Shown: positions 36,123 to 45,819, counted from the first letter of the stretch. The stretch is 64,000 bases of DNA from Arcanobacterium canis (GCF_029625435.1 NZ_CP121208.1:1178001-1242000); one strand, 5' to 3'. Translations and numbers: made by a program. Notes: a model not told the origin generated them from the sequence alone.

Positions 36123-37223
36123 TCAATGGCATAACGACCATCGGCCCTCGTTATATCGGACCTTCCCCTGTGCTCTCAGCCGCGCCATTCCATCAAGTGC
36201 CTCAGGCAAACTCACCCCTGCGCAGCGCGCGACATCGGCAATTTGGCTTCCTCCTCTTTTCGGCAAGGCATCAAGTAATCGACGAGTTAACGGATCCAGG
36301 TCATCATCGTGTGGGGTGAAGAAAGACTCCGCCGCAAGCGGACTCGAACCAAGTGGCTCAATAAGCTCAATGATGTGCTCAGCTGAGGTCACCAAATTCG
36401 CTCCATGTCGAATGAGCTCATGGCATCCCACCGACGTCGGCGCATCAATCGGCCCTGGGAAGGCGGCAACTTCACGGCCGATCTCCATGGCATGACGCGC
36501 CGTGGACAGAGCTCCTGACCGAAATGGAGCTTCGACAACAACTGTGGCAAGGCCGAGAGCTGCAATAATTCGATTCCGCGCTAAAAATCTGAATTTATAA
36601 GGTGCACATCCGATAGGCGACTCCGAGACAACCGCGCCTGCACGATACGTTTCTTCAAATAAAGAGTCGTGTGACGCCGGGTACGCTCGATCAACCCCAG
36701 CGGCGCTGACAATCACTGTACGTCCACCTGCTGCGAGTGCTCCGCGATGCGCACATGCGTCAATTCCGAATGCTCCCCCAGAGATGATCGCAATGCCTCG
36801 TGACGCAAACATAAAAGCGATATCCCCTGCAATCCGACTTCCATATGAGGAACAGTCACGTGATCCCACGATAGAGAGGGCAGGATCGCTAAGGGCCTCA
36901 ATATTGCCGCGGATCCACAGTGCTAACGGCCGATTATCACCAAGAGAATCAAGTTGCGATGGCCACTCAGAGTCCGAAGGAATGAGTACAGCGGTATGGA
37001 GTTTATCTAAACAGCTATATTCAAAGGGACGAAGTGTGCGCATTCGTGACAGCCAGCGTGGTCGCATCTTCTGCTCTTGCAGAACTAGCCCCTGACCAGT
37101 TTCGACAGCAGCCAAACCAGCGACATATCCTAGGCGATCCACCAATCCCACAGCTATTGGATCTGGGCCTTCAGTAATGCGCGTCCAATCGATCGCTGCC
37201 TTGTGCTCATCATCGATTCTCAT
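36123..37223 (-). CDS. dprA: DNA processing protein DprA/Smf
   Basis: A 366-residue Rossmann-fold protein that loads RecA on incoming single-stranded DNA. Motifs SIVGSRDCSSYGSRI, ISGGAFGIDACAHRGAL and PSVGCHELIRHGA are present, followed by a C-terminal winged-helix region (KRGGSQIADVARCAGVSLPE). It overlaps neither neighbour and is followed by xerC and preceded by comM. Confidence 0.95.
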   Translation of the reverse strand: MRIDDEHKAAIDWTRITEGPDPIAVGLVDRLGYVAGLAAVETGQGLVLQEQKMRPRWLSRMRTLRPFEYSCLDKLHTAVLIPSDSEWPSQLDSLGDNRPLALWIRGNIEALSDPALSIVGSRDCSSYGSRIAGDIAFMFASRGIAIISGGAFGIDACAHRGALAAGGRTVIVSAAGVDRAYPASHDSLFEETYRAGAVVSESPIGCAPYKFRFLARNRIIAALGLATVVVEAPFRSGALSTARHAMEIGREVAAFPGPIDAPTSVGCHELIRHGANLVTSAEHIIELIEPLGSSPLAAESFFTPHDDDLDPLTRRLLDALPKRGGSQIADVARCAGVSLPEALDGMARLRAQGKVRYNEGRWSLCH

Positions 37224-37232
37224 TTCTTTTCC

Positions 37233-38789
37233 TTACATCGTCATTTTCAGGTTTGCTGCGATATATAAATCAGCAGTAGTAGGAGCGTCATGGCCTGCAA
37301 GATCAGCAATGGACCAACTCAATCTCAAAATGCGATCAATTGCCCTCATCGAGATTGCGCCAATTGAGAGATCTCGATCGAATTGTTGAGCGAGTGCATC
37401 ATCCACGTGGGTATTCGTGCGCAACCACGCACCTGAAAGGTCAGCGTTTAATTTTCCGGCACCATGCCGATACTGTGCGTGGTTCGCCCGCAGTCGTTGC
37501 CGTTCTCTCGCCTGCTCAATCTGCGTTCTCACCTGCGCTGTACTCACAGTTCCTCCCGCATTCAGGGCCATACGGCTGGGGCGTCGAAGGACGAGGTTGA
37601 TGTCGATTCGGTCCCTGACTGGGCCACCAAGATTGGCCCGATAAATCATGCGATCTCTGGCAGTACAGGTACATTGGCCAGGACCGTCAAAAAGTTTTCC
37701 GCACCGACACGGATTCGCCGCAGCAACCAATTGGAAACGAGCTGGATATGTCACTGTGCCTCGAGCGCGGTTGATTTCCACCACTCCTCGTTCAAGTGGT
37801 TCGCGAAGTGATTGGATTGCTGCTGAGGAAAATTCGGGAAATTCATCGCAATAGAGCACGCCACAATGAGCCTTCGTTACAGCCCCTGGTTGGGCAATTC
37901 CGCTCCCGCCGCCAATGATCGCAGGTGCGGTTGCACTGTGATGAATGGATTGGAGAGGAGGACGTGTCGGAAGCCCACTAAACCCGAGCCCTGAGAGGGA
38001 CTGGATCGCCGCAACTTCCACCGCTTGTTCACAGGTCAGATCAGGCAAAACACCTCGGAGGCGTTCAGCAAGCATAGATTTACCCACCCCCGGTGGCCCT
38101 ACCATGAGCATATGGTGCCCTCCGGCTCCTGCAACCGTCAGACCGAAGATCGCTTCTTCTTGTCCACAAACATCACTGAGATCACCGATGTATTCTTCTG
38201 ATTCGATGACCGGTTCTGGGAAACAAAGGTCAATTTCTGGAGCGTCTTTTACCCCTGCCAAGCGAGCCAATTGCGCCAGATGAGAAATGGGTTCAACGTC
38301 CATGCCGGGAACGAGTGCCGCCTCGGTCGCGTTTGCTGCCGCGACAATTGCCTTCGAAAACCCCTGCCGCTGCGCGCAAAGCACGGCAGGAATAACACCA
38401 CGAATGCCTCGGACCGATCCGTCGAGTCCCAACTCCCCAAGCAACACCGTGCGATCATCAAATCCCCTTGCTCCCAGGGCACTCATGACTGCTGCCGCAA
38501 GGGCGAGATCAAATCCTGTCCCCGATTTGTGAAGATCTGCTGGGGACATATTCACGGTCAATTTCGAATTCGGCCACGGCATATTTGCTGCGAGAAAGCT
38601 GGCACGCAAACGTTCTTTCGCTTCGCCTACCGCTGTATCCCCGAGACCGACAAGTGTCATTCCGGGCAATCCGCTCATCGTCACTGCTTCAACGAGGCAC
38701 ATCGTCCCCTCCAGCCCACGTAGCACCACGGTATAGGCAGACCCGACATGTCCGTGGTGTGGCCGAACCATTGATTTTAAGGTCGTCAT
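37233..38789 (-). CDS. comM: YifB/ComM-family AAA+ ATPase
   Basis: A 518-residue Mg-chelatase-like AAA+ protein. The N-terminal domain is YTVVLRGLEGTMCLVEA...GLPGMTLVG; Walker A is GPPGVGKSMLAERL; Walker B-like LYCDEFPEF; and CRCGKLFDGPGQCTC forms the cysteine cluster. In naturally competent bacteria ComM is a branch-migration helicase in transformation. ATG 38789 overlaps the yraN stop as ATGA. With yraN and dprA it forms a conserved DNA-processing cluster. Confidence 0.95.
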   Translation of the reverse strand: MTTLKSMVRPHHGHVGSAYTVVLRGLEGTMCLVEAVTMSGLPGMTLVGLGDTAVGEAKERLRASFLAANMPWPNSKLTVNMSPADLHKSGTGFDLALAAAVMSALGARGFDDRTVLLGELGLDGSVRGIRGVIPAVLCAQRQGFSKAIVAAANATEAALVPGMDVEPISHLAQLARLAGVKDAPEIDLCFPEPVIESEEYIGDLSDVCGQEEAIFGLTVAGAGGHHMLMVGPPGVGKSMLAERLRGVLPDLTCEQAVEVAAIQSLSGLGFSGLPTRPPLQSIHHSATAPAIIGGGSGIAQPGAVTKAHCGVLYCDEFPEFSSAAIQSLREPLERGVVEINRARGTVTYPARFQLVAAANPCRCGKLFDGPGQCTCTARDRMIYRANLGGPVRDRIDINLVLRRPSRMALNAGGTVSTAQVRTQIEQARERQRLRANHAQYRHGAGKLNADLSGAWLRTNTHVDDALAQQFDRDLSIGAISMRAIDRILRLSWSIADLAGHDAPTTADLYIAANLKMTM

Positions 38790-39154
38790 TGGACATCCAT
38801 CACATGTTCGATGGAGTAGTCCATTCCGTCCACAACGCGTACGCCGATAATGTCTACTGCGATGCCCGGAGCAAAGCGCTGATGCTCGACAATCCACTGA
38901 AGGAGCAACACGCGAATTCTCTGCAGCTTTGTCGGTGTTACTGCAGCTTCCGGCGTCCCTTTTCCTTCGCTTCGCCGGGTCTTGACTTCGACGGCGACGA
39001 TTGCCTCACGCTGAGGGTCGTACGCAACAATGTCGAGTTCTCCCCCACGCACTCGCCAATTTCTCTCCAGGATCGCCCAACCATGGCGCTCCAAGTATCG
39101 CCGTGCGCATTGTTCGCCCCATGCACCTAATTGCCGTGTTGTATATTCGTTCAT
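38786..39154 (-). CDS. yraN: YraN/UPF0102-family nuclease-like protein
   Basis: A 122-residue protein with the restriction-endonuclease-like core: GEQCARRYLERHGW, NWRVRGGELDIVAYD and AVEVKTRRS, giving the E-x-D...E-x-K pattern of the PD-(D/E)XK fold. Its function is not settled; it is usually beside comM and rnhB. ATG 39154 has AGGAGG six bases upstream; the long open frame before it is not conserved. Confidence 0.92.
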   Translation of the reverse strand: MNEYTTRQLGAWGEQCARRYLERHGWAILERNWRVRGGELDIVAYDPQREAIVAVEVKTRRSEGKGTPEAAVTPTKLQRIRVLLLQWIVEHQRFAPGIAVDIIGVRVVDGMDYSIEHVMDVQ

Positions 39155-39302
39155 CCCAAACCTCCTGGTTTGATTGAACGCCCCCATGTCCATCGACGTC
39201 GGCGAGGAAAGGGATCCTGTGGATACACCCGGCACGACGAGGTCGTGTGGACAAAATTTTCCGCCAGTTATCACCAGCGGGAAATACCGAGTTCACACCG
39301 CC

Positions 39303-39617
39303 TCAGTGTTCGAAGTTAATCTCCTTTGACAGATCAGGCTTATTCAGTTCCTCAACGTTAACGTCCTTGAAAGACACAACTCGTGCGCTACGGATGAAGC
39401 GTGAAGCTCGGAAAATATCCCATACCCATGCGTCGGTGAGAGTTACTTCGAAGAAGATATCGCCTCCGTTAGAGGCACGCACCTTCACATCAACATCATT
39501 TGCTAGGTAAAAGCGCCGCTCAGTTTCGACGACGTAGCGGAACAAGTTCACCACTTCGCGGTATTCACGATACAGCGCAAGTTCCGCGTCGGACTCATAA
39601 TTTTCAATCTCGCCCAT
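39303..39617 (-). CDS. DUF2469 family protein
   Basis: A 104-residue acidic protein with ENYESDAELALYREYREVV and FYLANDVDVKVR, clearly the DUF2469 family found across actinobacteria between rnhB and yraN. The function is unknown. Confidence 0.9.
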   Translation of the reverse strand: MGEIENYESDAELALYREYREVVNLFRYVVETERRFYLANDVDVKVRASNGGDIFFEVTLTDAWVWDIFRASRFIRSARVVSFKDVNVEELNKPDLSKEINFEH

Positions 39618-39623
39618 GTTCGC

Positions 39624-40292
39624 CTACTCCTTTTCGACACCTGGAAGATGCCATGACCTGCGGTGATATTCACTCGCCCCGAGCTTCGATAGAGCCACGA
39701 TATGCGCGGGCGATGCGTACCCCTTATTCCTTGCCCAATCGTATCCTGGATGCACGGCATCAAGGGCGACCATCAATGCATCACGCTCAACTTTGGCGAG
39801 CACCGAAGCACAAGCGATCACCGCACTTGATGCGTCACCTTTCACTGTCATCGTGACTGGAACATTGGGTGGTCCGTCAATATCGAATAGCGAATCTGCA
39901 CTCCACCAGTCGTGACTGCCGTCAAGTAGGACAACATCAAAATTCACTCCTGCCTCAGCAAGTTTTGCTGAGGCACGCGTCGCTGCCAATCGAAGGCCCC
40001 CGATGATTCCGCGTTGGTCAATTTCCTCGGCACTGGCATGTCCAACAGCACTGCCAACCACCCAGTCACGAACCGGTTCAACGAGTGACTGACGAACAGC
40101 AGCGGAGATCTGCTTCGAATCACGCAGCCTGCCAGGGAAAGACTCGGATGTTTCGTTGCCGACGACGGCGATCCCCACAGATACTGGACCTGCGAGTGCT
40201 CCCCGCCCGACTTCGTCAACGCCGGCGACGTAGGCTCCATCCGGCAGAGCACTCAGAGCCGCTCGTTCAAGCTCGCGCGAAGGCGTGATCAC
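39624..40292 (-). CDS. rnhB: Ribonuclease HII
   Basis: A 222-residue RNase HII that removes RNA from RNA-DNA hybrids. The catalytic motif VAGVDEVGRGALAGPV supplies the DE pair; later acidic residues are in LLDGSHDWW and DAVHPGYDWARNKGYASPAH. It overlaps lepB by four bases. Confidence 0.97.
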   Translation of the reverse strand: MITPSRELERAALSALPDGAYVAGVDEVGRGALAGPVSVGIAVVGNETSESFPGRLRDSKQISAAVRQSLVEPVRDWVVGSAVGHASAEEIDQRGIIGGLRLAATRASAKLAEAGVNFDVVLLDGSHDWWSADSLFDIDGPPNVPVTMTVKGDASSAVIACASVLAKVERDALMVALDAVHPGYDWARNKGYASPAHIVALSKLGASEYHRRSWHLPGVEKE

Positions 40293-41041
40293 GGATGAGG
40301 AACCCCGTCAAATACACTGCCGTGGTCGGACAGACGTCCGAATCGGTTGAAAGGATAGATCGTCAGCCATGCACGGCCTTCAACGTTGTCCATCGGCACA
40401 AAGCCGAAACCAGACTGATTCTGGTGGAAACGTGAATCTGCAGAACGGTTGCGATTATCGCCCATCACCCACAAATGATTCTGAGGCACAGTCACCGAAA
40501 ACTTCTCATCAGAAGGTTTGACCCCCGGTTTGAGATAGGTTTCAGTGATGGGCTTGCCATTGACGGTGACCTTTCCGTCAGCCGTGCAACATTCGACCTT
40601 GTCGCCGGGAAGTCCGATGACACGCTTGACCAGGTGGTCACCAACATTTTGCGGAAGCAAACCAACTGCCTGGCCAAAAGACGTGATCGCCTTCGATACA
40701 GGGTTCTGCTCGTACTGCGGCTTATCAGGCAGCCACCCACCCGGGTCAACGAAGACAATAACATCACCACGGTGAAGAGATGCTGCGTCGTGAGCAAGTT
40801 TGTTGACAACGATACGGTCACCAGGCACAAGGGTGTTTTCCATCGACTCCGATGGAATTTCAAACGCCTGGAGTAGATATGTTTTGACAACCGCTGCGAT
40901 CAACAAAGCGATCGCAAGCACAGTAAAAAATTCGAGGAAGAATGACACTGTTGCAGCAATCATCGACTTCTTCGACTCCACAGCTTTTTCCTCTTTCGAG
41001 GGCGGCGGATACGAGGGTGGCATTGCTTCACTCTCAGTCAT
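40289..41041 (-). CDS. lepB: Signal peptidase I
   Basis: A 250-residue membrane-anchored leader peptidase that cleaves Sec and Tat signal peptides. One N-terminal membrane segment (about 30-50) precedes the catalytic Ser in EIPSESMENTLVPGDRI and Lys in LVKRVIGLPGD; VMGDNRNRSADSRF is box E. ATG 41041 lies at a good distance from GGAGG; a GTG one codon earlier is possible. Confidence 0.96.
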   Translation of the reverse strand: MTESEAMPPSYPPPSKEEKAVESKKSMIAATVSFFLEFFTVLAIALLIAAVVKTYLLQAFEIPSESMENTLVPGDRIVVNKLAHDAASLHRGDVIVFVDPGGWLPDKPQYEQNPVSKAITSFGQAVGLLPQNVGDHLVKRVIGLPGDKVECCTADGKVTVNGKPITETYLKPGVKPSDEKFSVTVPQNHLWVMGDNRNRSADSRFHQNQSGFGFVPMDNVEGRAWLTIYPFNRFGRLSDHGSVFDGVPHP

Positions 41042-41165
41042 CACTCACCTCCAAAATCCTTCCCAAGCGTATACGAGTTCGTGTGTGAACGGCTTGATGA
41101 AGTGGCCGATTTTAGATTTCAATTCGGTCACAAAACCGCAGTCTTGTTGCGATGGCGCAGGAACA

Positions 41166-41195
41166 AAAAGTGGGCTCCGCAAAGAGCCCACTTTT
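41166..41195 (-). terminator. Terminator after rplS
   Basis: A perfect 12-bp stem (41166-41177 with 41184-41195) around cgcaaa, with an A/T-rich base. It lies 31 bases after the rplS stop, separating rplS from lepB. Confidence 0.85.
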
Positions 41196-41226
41196 CACGA
41201 TGACACAAAAATCGGCGACTTGTTGA

Positions 41227-41571
41227 TCAGTCGCGCTTCTCCTTGATCTTCGCAGCCTTACCGCGGAGGTTGCGCAGGTAGTACAGCTTCGCGCGGCGAA
41301 CATCGCCACGGGTCACAACTTCAATCGAATCGACTGCCGGGGAGTGCAGCGGGAACTGACGCTCCACGCCCACGCCGAACGACGCCTTACGAACGGTGAA
41401 GGTTGCGCCAACGCCGGTGCCGCCCTTACGAGCGATCACAACACCCTGGAACACCTGGATACGGTGACGGTTGCCTTCAACAACCTTCACGTTCACCTTG
41501 ACAGTATCACCTGCACGGAAATCCGGACGCTCCTTGAGCTGACCTTCCGCAATTTTCGAAATAATCGACAT
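41227..41571 (-). CDS. rplS: 50S ribosomal protein L19
   Basis: A 114-residue L19 at the subunit interface. Family segments are [34 protein letters not shown], and [17 protein letters not shown]; the C terminus is basic. The 129 bases before it (41572-41700) contain short GC hairpins but no clear terminator. Confidence 0.98.
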   Translation of the reverse strand: MSIISKIAEGQLKERPDFRAGDTVKVNVKVVEGNRHRIQVFQGVVIARKGGTGVGATFTVRKASFGVGVERQFPLHSPAVDSIEVVTRGDVRRAKLYYLRNLRGKAAKIKEKRD

Positions 41572-41700
41572 GATTACTCTCTACCACCCTGCACGCAGGT
41601 CAGAGTGCTTCCCGGGCTGTCGCCCGATCGTTGATAACTCGCCGGTATGCGACCCCCTGCGGCAGGCTACGCACACTTTTGATATGGCAAGACCCATCTA

Positions 41701-43053
41701 TTATGCCAAATTCACGCGGCGAGCCAACACGTAATCCTCGTTAGGTTGGCCACCCACAGTGAAAGTTCGGCGTCCGGCAATATCGAAACCAAATTTTTTA
41801 TATGCCTGCAAGGCACGCTTGTTATGAACCCCTGTACCGAGCCAGATGAACGAATGATGTTTTGGACCGTGGGTTGCCGACGCCGTCGCTAATACTGCGT
41901 CCATCAGTAACCCAGCAGCTCCACTTCCCCGCCATGGACGGGCGATGTAGAACTTCGACAGATACGAAGCACCGCCGAATGGCTCGTTTGCGCTAGTGAG
42001 ATATTCGGTGGGCGCGCCTTCATCTTCATGCGCGATCTCGTCACCTTGCGGCGTGAAGAGCACGCAGTAACCGATAAGCTCATTTCCGGCCCACAAAGCC
42101 AGAACATGCGCATCCGGATCCTGGGCATACAATGCAAAATTCTTGGGGGAAAGATTGTTCGTGACGAATTCGTCGATCACACAACGATCCATGTCGCGCG
42201 GACATGCATCAATAAAGGTCTGGCCTGCAAGGGCTGCCAATTGTTCCGGCGTCGCTGAACCGACTCTCGCCAAGGCTGGATGGTGTGATTCTTTGCCTAC
42301 CAGCCATCCAAGGTGGGCCAGTGTACGCCGGTCTTTCTTGTCGAGCTGGCTATTATCAAGCGCCGCAATCATATCCGGACGCCGATCAGCAGTCTTTTCA
42401 AGCGCACGATCGCGTCGCCAGCGAGCTACTGCACCATGATTTCCGCTCATCAGTACATGCGGAATTTCTCGCCCGCAAAAATTAGCGGGGCGAGTATAGA
42501 CCGGGTATTCGAGGAGGCCAGCAGCTCCATGAGACTCCTCCACCAGCGACTGGGGATTCCCTACCATTCCTGGCAACAGACGCGAGACACCTTCAACAAG
42601 TGCCACCGCGGCTACTTCACCACCATTGAGAACGTAATCGCCAAGGGAATATTCACGAACTTCGAGGCTTTCGCGATAGTGTTCGGCTACCCGAGAGTCG
42701 ATTCCCTCGTATCGTCCACACGCAATCACAATATGATCGGCATGAGCTAAGTCATCAAGTGTCGCCTGCGTTAAGGGAACTCCGGAGGGAGTCGGAATCG
42801 CAAGCACAACGCGCTTTCCCGTCATTTCCCCAACGACGTCGTCAATCGCTGCTTTCCATACGTCGGGCTTCATCACCATGCCAGCGCCACCGCCTGCAGG
42901 AGTGTCGTCAACAGTGCGATGAATATCGCTCGTCCAATCACGTAAGTCTCGCGACTGGAGATCAATAATGCCGCGTTGGCGTGCTTTTCCGACAAGAGAG
43001 AGATCCAGGACGGAGAAAAACTCAGGGAAAACCGACAGGATAGAGAATTTCAC
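41701..43053 (-). CDS. trmD: tRNA (guanine37-N1)-methyltransferase fused to a GNAT domain
   Basis: A 450-residue fusion. Residues about 1-255 are a complete TrmD: FSILSVFPEFF, DTPAGGGAGMVMKPD, ACGRYEGIDSRV and DYVLNGGEVAA form the SAM-binding trefoil knot that makes m1G37. Residues about 265-450 form an acetyltransferase-like domain with FYIARPWRGSGAAGLLMDAVL, followed by NKRALQAYKKFGFDIAGRRTF. TrmD alone is usually 230-280 residues. No stop or restart is visible between the domains. The GNAT substrate is unknown. It overlaps rimM by four bases. Confidence 0.95.
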   Translation of the reverse strand: MKFSILSVFPEFFSVLDLSLVGKARQRGIIDLQSRDLRDWTSDIHRTVDDTPAGGGAGMVMKPDVWKAAIDDVVGEMTGKRVVLAIPTPSGVPLTQATLDDLAHADHIVIACGRYEGIDSRVAEHYRESLEVREYSLGDYVLNGGEVAAVALVEGVSRLLPGMVGNPQSLVEESHGAAGLLEYPVYTRPANFCGREIPHVLMSGNHGAVARWRRDRALEKTADRRPDMIAALDNSQLDKKDRRTLAHLGWLVGKESHHPALARVGSATPEQLAALAGQTFIDACPRDMDRCVIDEFVTNNLSPKNFALYAQDPDAHVLALWAGNELIGYCVLFTPQGDEIAHEDEGAPTEYLTSANEPFGGASYLSKFYIARPWRGSGAAGLLMDAVLATASATHGPKHHSFIWLGTGVHNKRALQAYKKFGFDIAGRRTFTVGGQPNEDYVLARRVNLA

Positions 43054-43610
43054 GCCTTGCGCTCCTTCTCATTGTGCTCGGCAGAACCGTCAACAACGAT
43101 GAGCTCTTCTTCAGAAAATAGTCCTGGAGGGGCATCAATAACAACGCAATGATCATCGAGATCAACCTCGGTCACAATTTGCCAGACAAAGGGAACTCGG
43201 GTGATCACGCCATCGGGCTCGCGAACGATGAGCAAATCTTGAGCGGGATGCGATTCAACGTCAATGACGATACCGAGCTCGTATCCGTCAGGATCAAGGG
43301 CCTCAAGCCCTTTAAGCTGATGAGGGAACCAGGCATTTTCTTCGCTTTCATCGGTTTCCGACTCAATCACAAGTTTTACATCGCGAATCGTCTCAGCTTC
43401 TTCACGCGTGTTCACTTCAGCAAACTTTGCGTAGGTCACGCCCTTGTACTCACGGGTGCGCTCAATTGTCAGTGGCCCAGCGTCGGCAGGGTCGGTCATG
43501 AGCTGTGCTCCTGGCGCCAATCTGTGCTGCGGGTTGTCGGTTCGCACATTGAGTTTGACCTCGCCTTTTAAGCCGTGAGCTGGGCCCACGATCGCAACAT
43601 TGAGCTGCAT
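43050..43610 (-). CDS. rimM: Ribosome maturation factor RimM
   Basis: A 186-residue RimM: N-terminal VAIVGPAHGLKGEVKLNVRTDNP and a C-terminal PRC-barrel part with WFPHQLKGLEALDPDGYELG. It helps assemble the 30S head near S19. It lies in the rpsP-khpA-rimM-trmD-rplS cluster, after a strong hairpin that follows khpA. Confidence 0.96.
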   Translation of the reverse strand: MQLNVAIVGPAHGLKGEVKLNVRTDNPQHRLAPGAQLMTDPADAGPLTIERTREYKGVTYAKFAEVNTREEAETIRDVKLVIESETDESEENAWFPHQLKGLEALDPDGYELGIVIDVESHPAQDLLIVREPDGVITRVPFVWQIVTEVDLDDHCVVIDAPPGLFSEEELIVVDGSAEHNEKERKA

Positions 43611-43664
43611 CTATCCTCCAGTTATTTCCCGTCTGCGGGGTACATTTCCTGTTATTTTAGAGCA

Positions 43665-43706
43665 GCAAACACAAGACCCGCGCCAAAGCGCGGGTCTTGT
43701 GTTTGC
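43665..43706 (-). terminator. Terminator/attenuator between khpA and rimM
   Basis: A perfect 19-bp stem (43665-43683 with 43688-43706) with loop caaa, immediately after khpA. It is the longest perfect hairpin in the window. No T run follows it outside the stem, so it may act as a partial terminator within the rpsP operon. Confidence 0.8.
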
Positions 43707-43713
43707 TTTACGC

Positions 43714-43947
43714 TTAGCGATCGGTCTCAATCACGTCAACACGAACCGACTGATCTGCCAGTGCATTCACTACAGAACGCAATGATTTAGCGGTACGACC
43801 ATTGCGGCCAATCACACGCCCAAGATCATCGGGGTGAACGCGGATCTCAAGGAGGTCTCCGCGACGAGTGCGGCGCGAGGACACCTCAACGTCATCGGGA
43901 TTATCCACGATTCCGCGGACCAGGTGCTCGAGAGCATCGGCAAGCAT
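43714..43947 (-). CDS. khpA: KH-domain RNA-binding protein KhpA
   Basis: A 77-residue single KH-domain protein; DLGRVIGRNGRTAKSLRSVVNA contains the GxxG loop. KhpA partners with KhpB/EloR in several Gram-positive bacteria to bind RNA and affect cell growth. It overlaps the rpsP stop by one base. Confidence 0.93.
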   Translation of the reverse strand: MLADALEHLVRGIVDNPDDVEVSSRRTRRGDLLEIRVHPDDLGRVIGRNGRTAKSLRSVVNALADQSVRVDVIETDR

Positions 43948-44414
43948 CAGGCTTCCTCAGTTTCCTCAGTCGGAGCCTCGGTTGCTTCGCCGGCCTCAGC
44001 CTCAGCTGCGGCAGCAGCTTCAGCTTCTGCCTTAGCCTTTGCGGCGGCCTTAGCAGCGCGCTGCTTCTCAGCCTCATCCTGGACTGCTTTGACAGCTTCC
44101 TCGCGAGCCTTGTCCGAATCAACGGTTTCCTTGACCTTCAGGGTGGAGCCACCCTCGAGGCCCTTAGCAGCCTGCCAGTCGCCGGTAATCTTCAGCTGCG
44201 CAAGAACAGCCTCCGACGGCTGTGCGCCAACGGAGATCCAGTACTGAGCGCGCTCAGAGTTGATATCGATCACCGAAGGCTCGGTGTTCGGGTTGTAGTA
44301 GCCGATCTCTTCGATCACGCGACCATCGCGCTTCTTGCGCGAATCGACGACAACAACACGGTAGTGGGGCTCACGGATTTGGCCCATACGCTTCAAACGA
44401 ATCTTGACTGCCAC
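43947..44414 (-). CDS. rpsP: 30S ribosomal protein S16
   Basis: A 155-residue S16. The conserved part is [24 protein letters not shown] and [14 protein letters not shown]; after residue about 85 comes an Ala/Glu/Lys-rich tail of 70 residues, a known actinobacterial feature. GTG 44414 (VAVKIRLK) matches the family start; GTG 44426 would add four residues but puts AGGAG against the start codon. Confidence 0.95.
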   Translation of the reverse strand: MAVKIRLKRMGQIREPHYRVVVVDSRKKRDGRVIEEIGYYNPNTEPSVIDINSERAQYWISVGAQPSEAVLAQLKITGDWQAAKGLEGGSTLKVKETVDSDKAREEAVKAVQDEAEKQRAAKAAAKAKAEAEAAAAAEAEAGEATEAPTEETEEA

Positions 44415-44718
44415 TTTTGTGGTCACTCCTGTTTCATAGTTGATTGGATTAGTGCGAGGCGGTGGGAAACACGCCCGTTACCTCTCCTGCCGAAGGCTTG
44501 CTCTGATTGAGAGGGACCAGAGTTTGCCTCAGTACAACTCTTCTAGTTTGCCAGATCTCACCACAATTTCCTAGCGGAAATATCCGCAATTTGCGGTGGT
44601 ACGGCTCACGAGCTCCAAACTGCGATTAAGTAGTCACACGAACCACTTTCCCACACTGCGCACCACCAATTTCACCGAACACTGGCGTGATGGCCCACAC
44701 AGCGCGACAATAGTGCGC
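44415..44718. other. Intergenic region between rpsP and the CDF gene
   Basis: This 304-base divergent region should hold the rpsP operon promoter and that of the transporter gene. GACAAT at about 44706-44711 could be a -10 box placed for a leaderless transporter message. No convincing rpsP promoter, RNA gene or strong hairpin was identified. Confidence 0.35.
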
Positions 44719-45699
44719 ATGGCACAAAACGAAACCGTTAATTTGACGAAGTATGCATGGCTCTCTGTCGCCGTCTCAATGGCAACGATTGCTCTGAAAG
44801 CAGGCGCATACTACGTTACCGGGTCAGTCTCGCTTCTCTCCGACGCGCTAGAATCAATCGTTAATCTGGTTGCAGCGATCGTCGCATTGATCGCTCTCAT
44901 GCTCGCTGCACGCCCTGCGAACGCTCGCTACACATTCGGCCGGTCGAAAGCTGAATATTTTTCTGCGGCTATCGAGGGTTCGATGATTTTCGTTGCGGCA
45001 GGCCTCATCATTTTCACCGCTGCACAGCGACTTTTCAGCCCACGCCCACTAGAAAACGTCGGGATCGGTTTGCTGGTCTCCGTCCTTGCATCAGTGCTCA
45101 ACGGTATTGTGTCAGTCATCCTTGTGCGTGCAGGTAAGCGTTATTCTTCCCCAACCCTCGTCGCGGATGGAAAGCATCTATGGACCGACGTCATCACATC
45201 AATCGGCGTTGTCATTGGCGTTGCTTTGGTGTGGCTCACTGGTTGGGAACGGCTCGATCCGATCGTTGCAATCCTTGTCGGTTTCAACATTATCTACGTC
45301 GGCTACACTCTCGTGACAACCTCACTTGCAGGGCTCATGGACGTGACTTTGCCCCAAGAGGAAAACCAGGCCATTATCACAGTTCTCAAGGACTTCGCTA
45401 CGGACCCAACGATTTCTTTCCATGGACTCCAAACGCGTGAATCCGGTCAACAGCGTATGATCAAGCTCGATGCTCAGGTACCGGGCACCTGGACAGTCCG
45501 TGAAGGACACGATTTCGCGCACAAAGTGGTCTGCGCAATCGAGGAAAAGATCCCCAACGCTTCAGTTTTTGTCCATATCGAACCGATTGAAGATCCTGAG
45601 TCCTATAACGATATCCCCCAGGGGTTCGTTCCCCTCGGCTTCGATGGCCTCGTTCCGATTGACCTAGAAACAGGAAAACCCATCCGCACACAGCCATAG
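44719..45699 (+). CDS. Cation diffusion facilitator family transporter
   Basis: A 326-residue CDF protein with six membrane spans in residues about 12-210 and a cytosolic C-terminal dimer domain. TM2 carries SLLSDALESIVNL and TM5 DGKHLWTDVITS, giving the His/Asp pair of the transport site; the TM2 site reads E...N rather than D...D, as in some distant CDF groups, so the metal (Zn, Mn, Fe or other) is open. ATG 44719 has no Shine-Dalgarno. An upstream in-frame start would add 41 residues of poor quality. It converges on ffh. Confidence 0.9.
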   Translation: MAQNETVNLTKYAWLSVAVSMATIALKAGAYYVTGSVSLLSDALESIVNLVAAIVALIALMLAARPANARYTFGRSKAEYFSAAIEGSMIFVAAGLIIFTAAQRLFSPRPLENVGIGLLVSVLASVLNGIVSVILVRAGKRYSSPTLVADGKHLWTDVITSIGVVIGVALVWLTGWERLDPIVAILVGFNIIYVGYTLVTTSLAGLMDVTLPQEENQAIITVLKDFATDPTISFHGLQTRESGQQRMIKLDAQVPGTWTVREGHDFAHKVVCAIEEKIPNASVFVHIEPIEDPESYNDIPQGFVPLGFDGLVPIDLETGKPIRTQP

Positions 45700-45781
45700 T
45701 CTGCTGATGTGGTGCCCGCGGCTGTGTGAGTCAAACTCGCGCACACTCATCCATTTTTTGGCACAAAGCAATGCAATCATA

Positions 45782-45819
45782 TCAGGTAGGGGCAGGCGTT
45801 CTCGCCTGCCCCTACCTGA
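45782..45819. terminator. Bidirectional terminator between CDF gene and ffh
   Basis: A perfect 17-bp stem (45782-45798 with 45803-45819) and the loop ttct, placed between two convergent genes. Confidence 0.85.
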
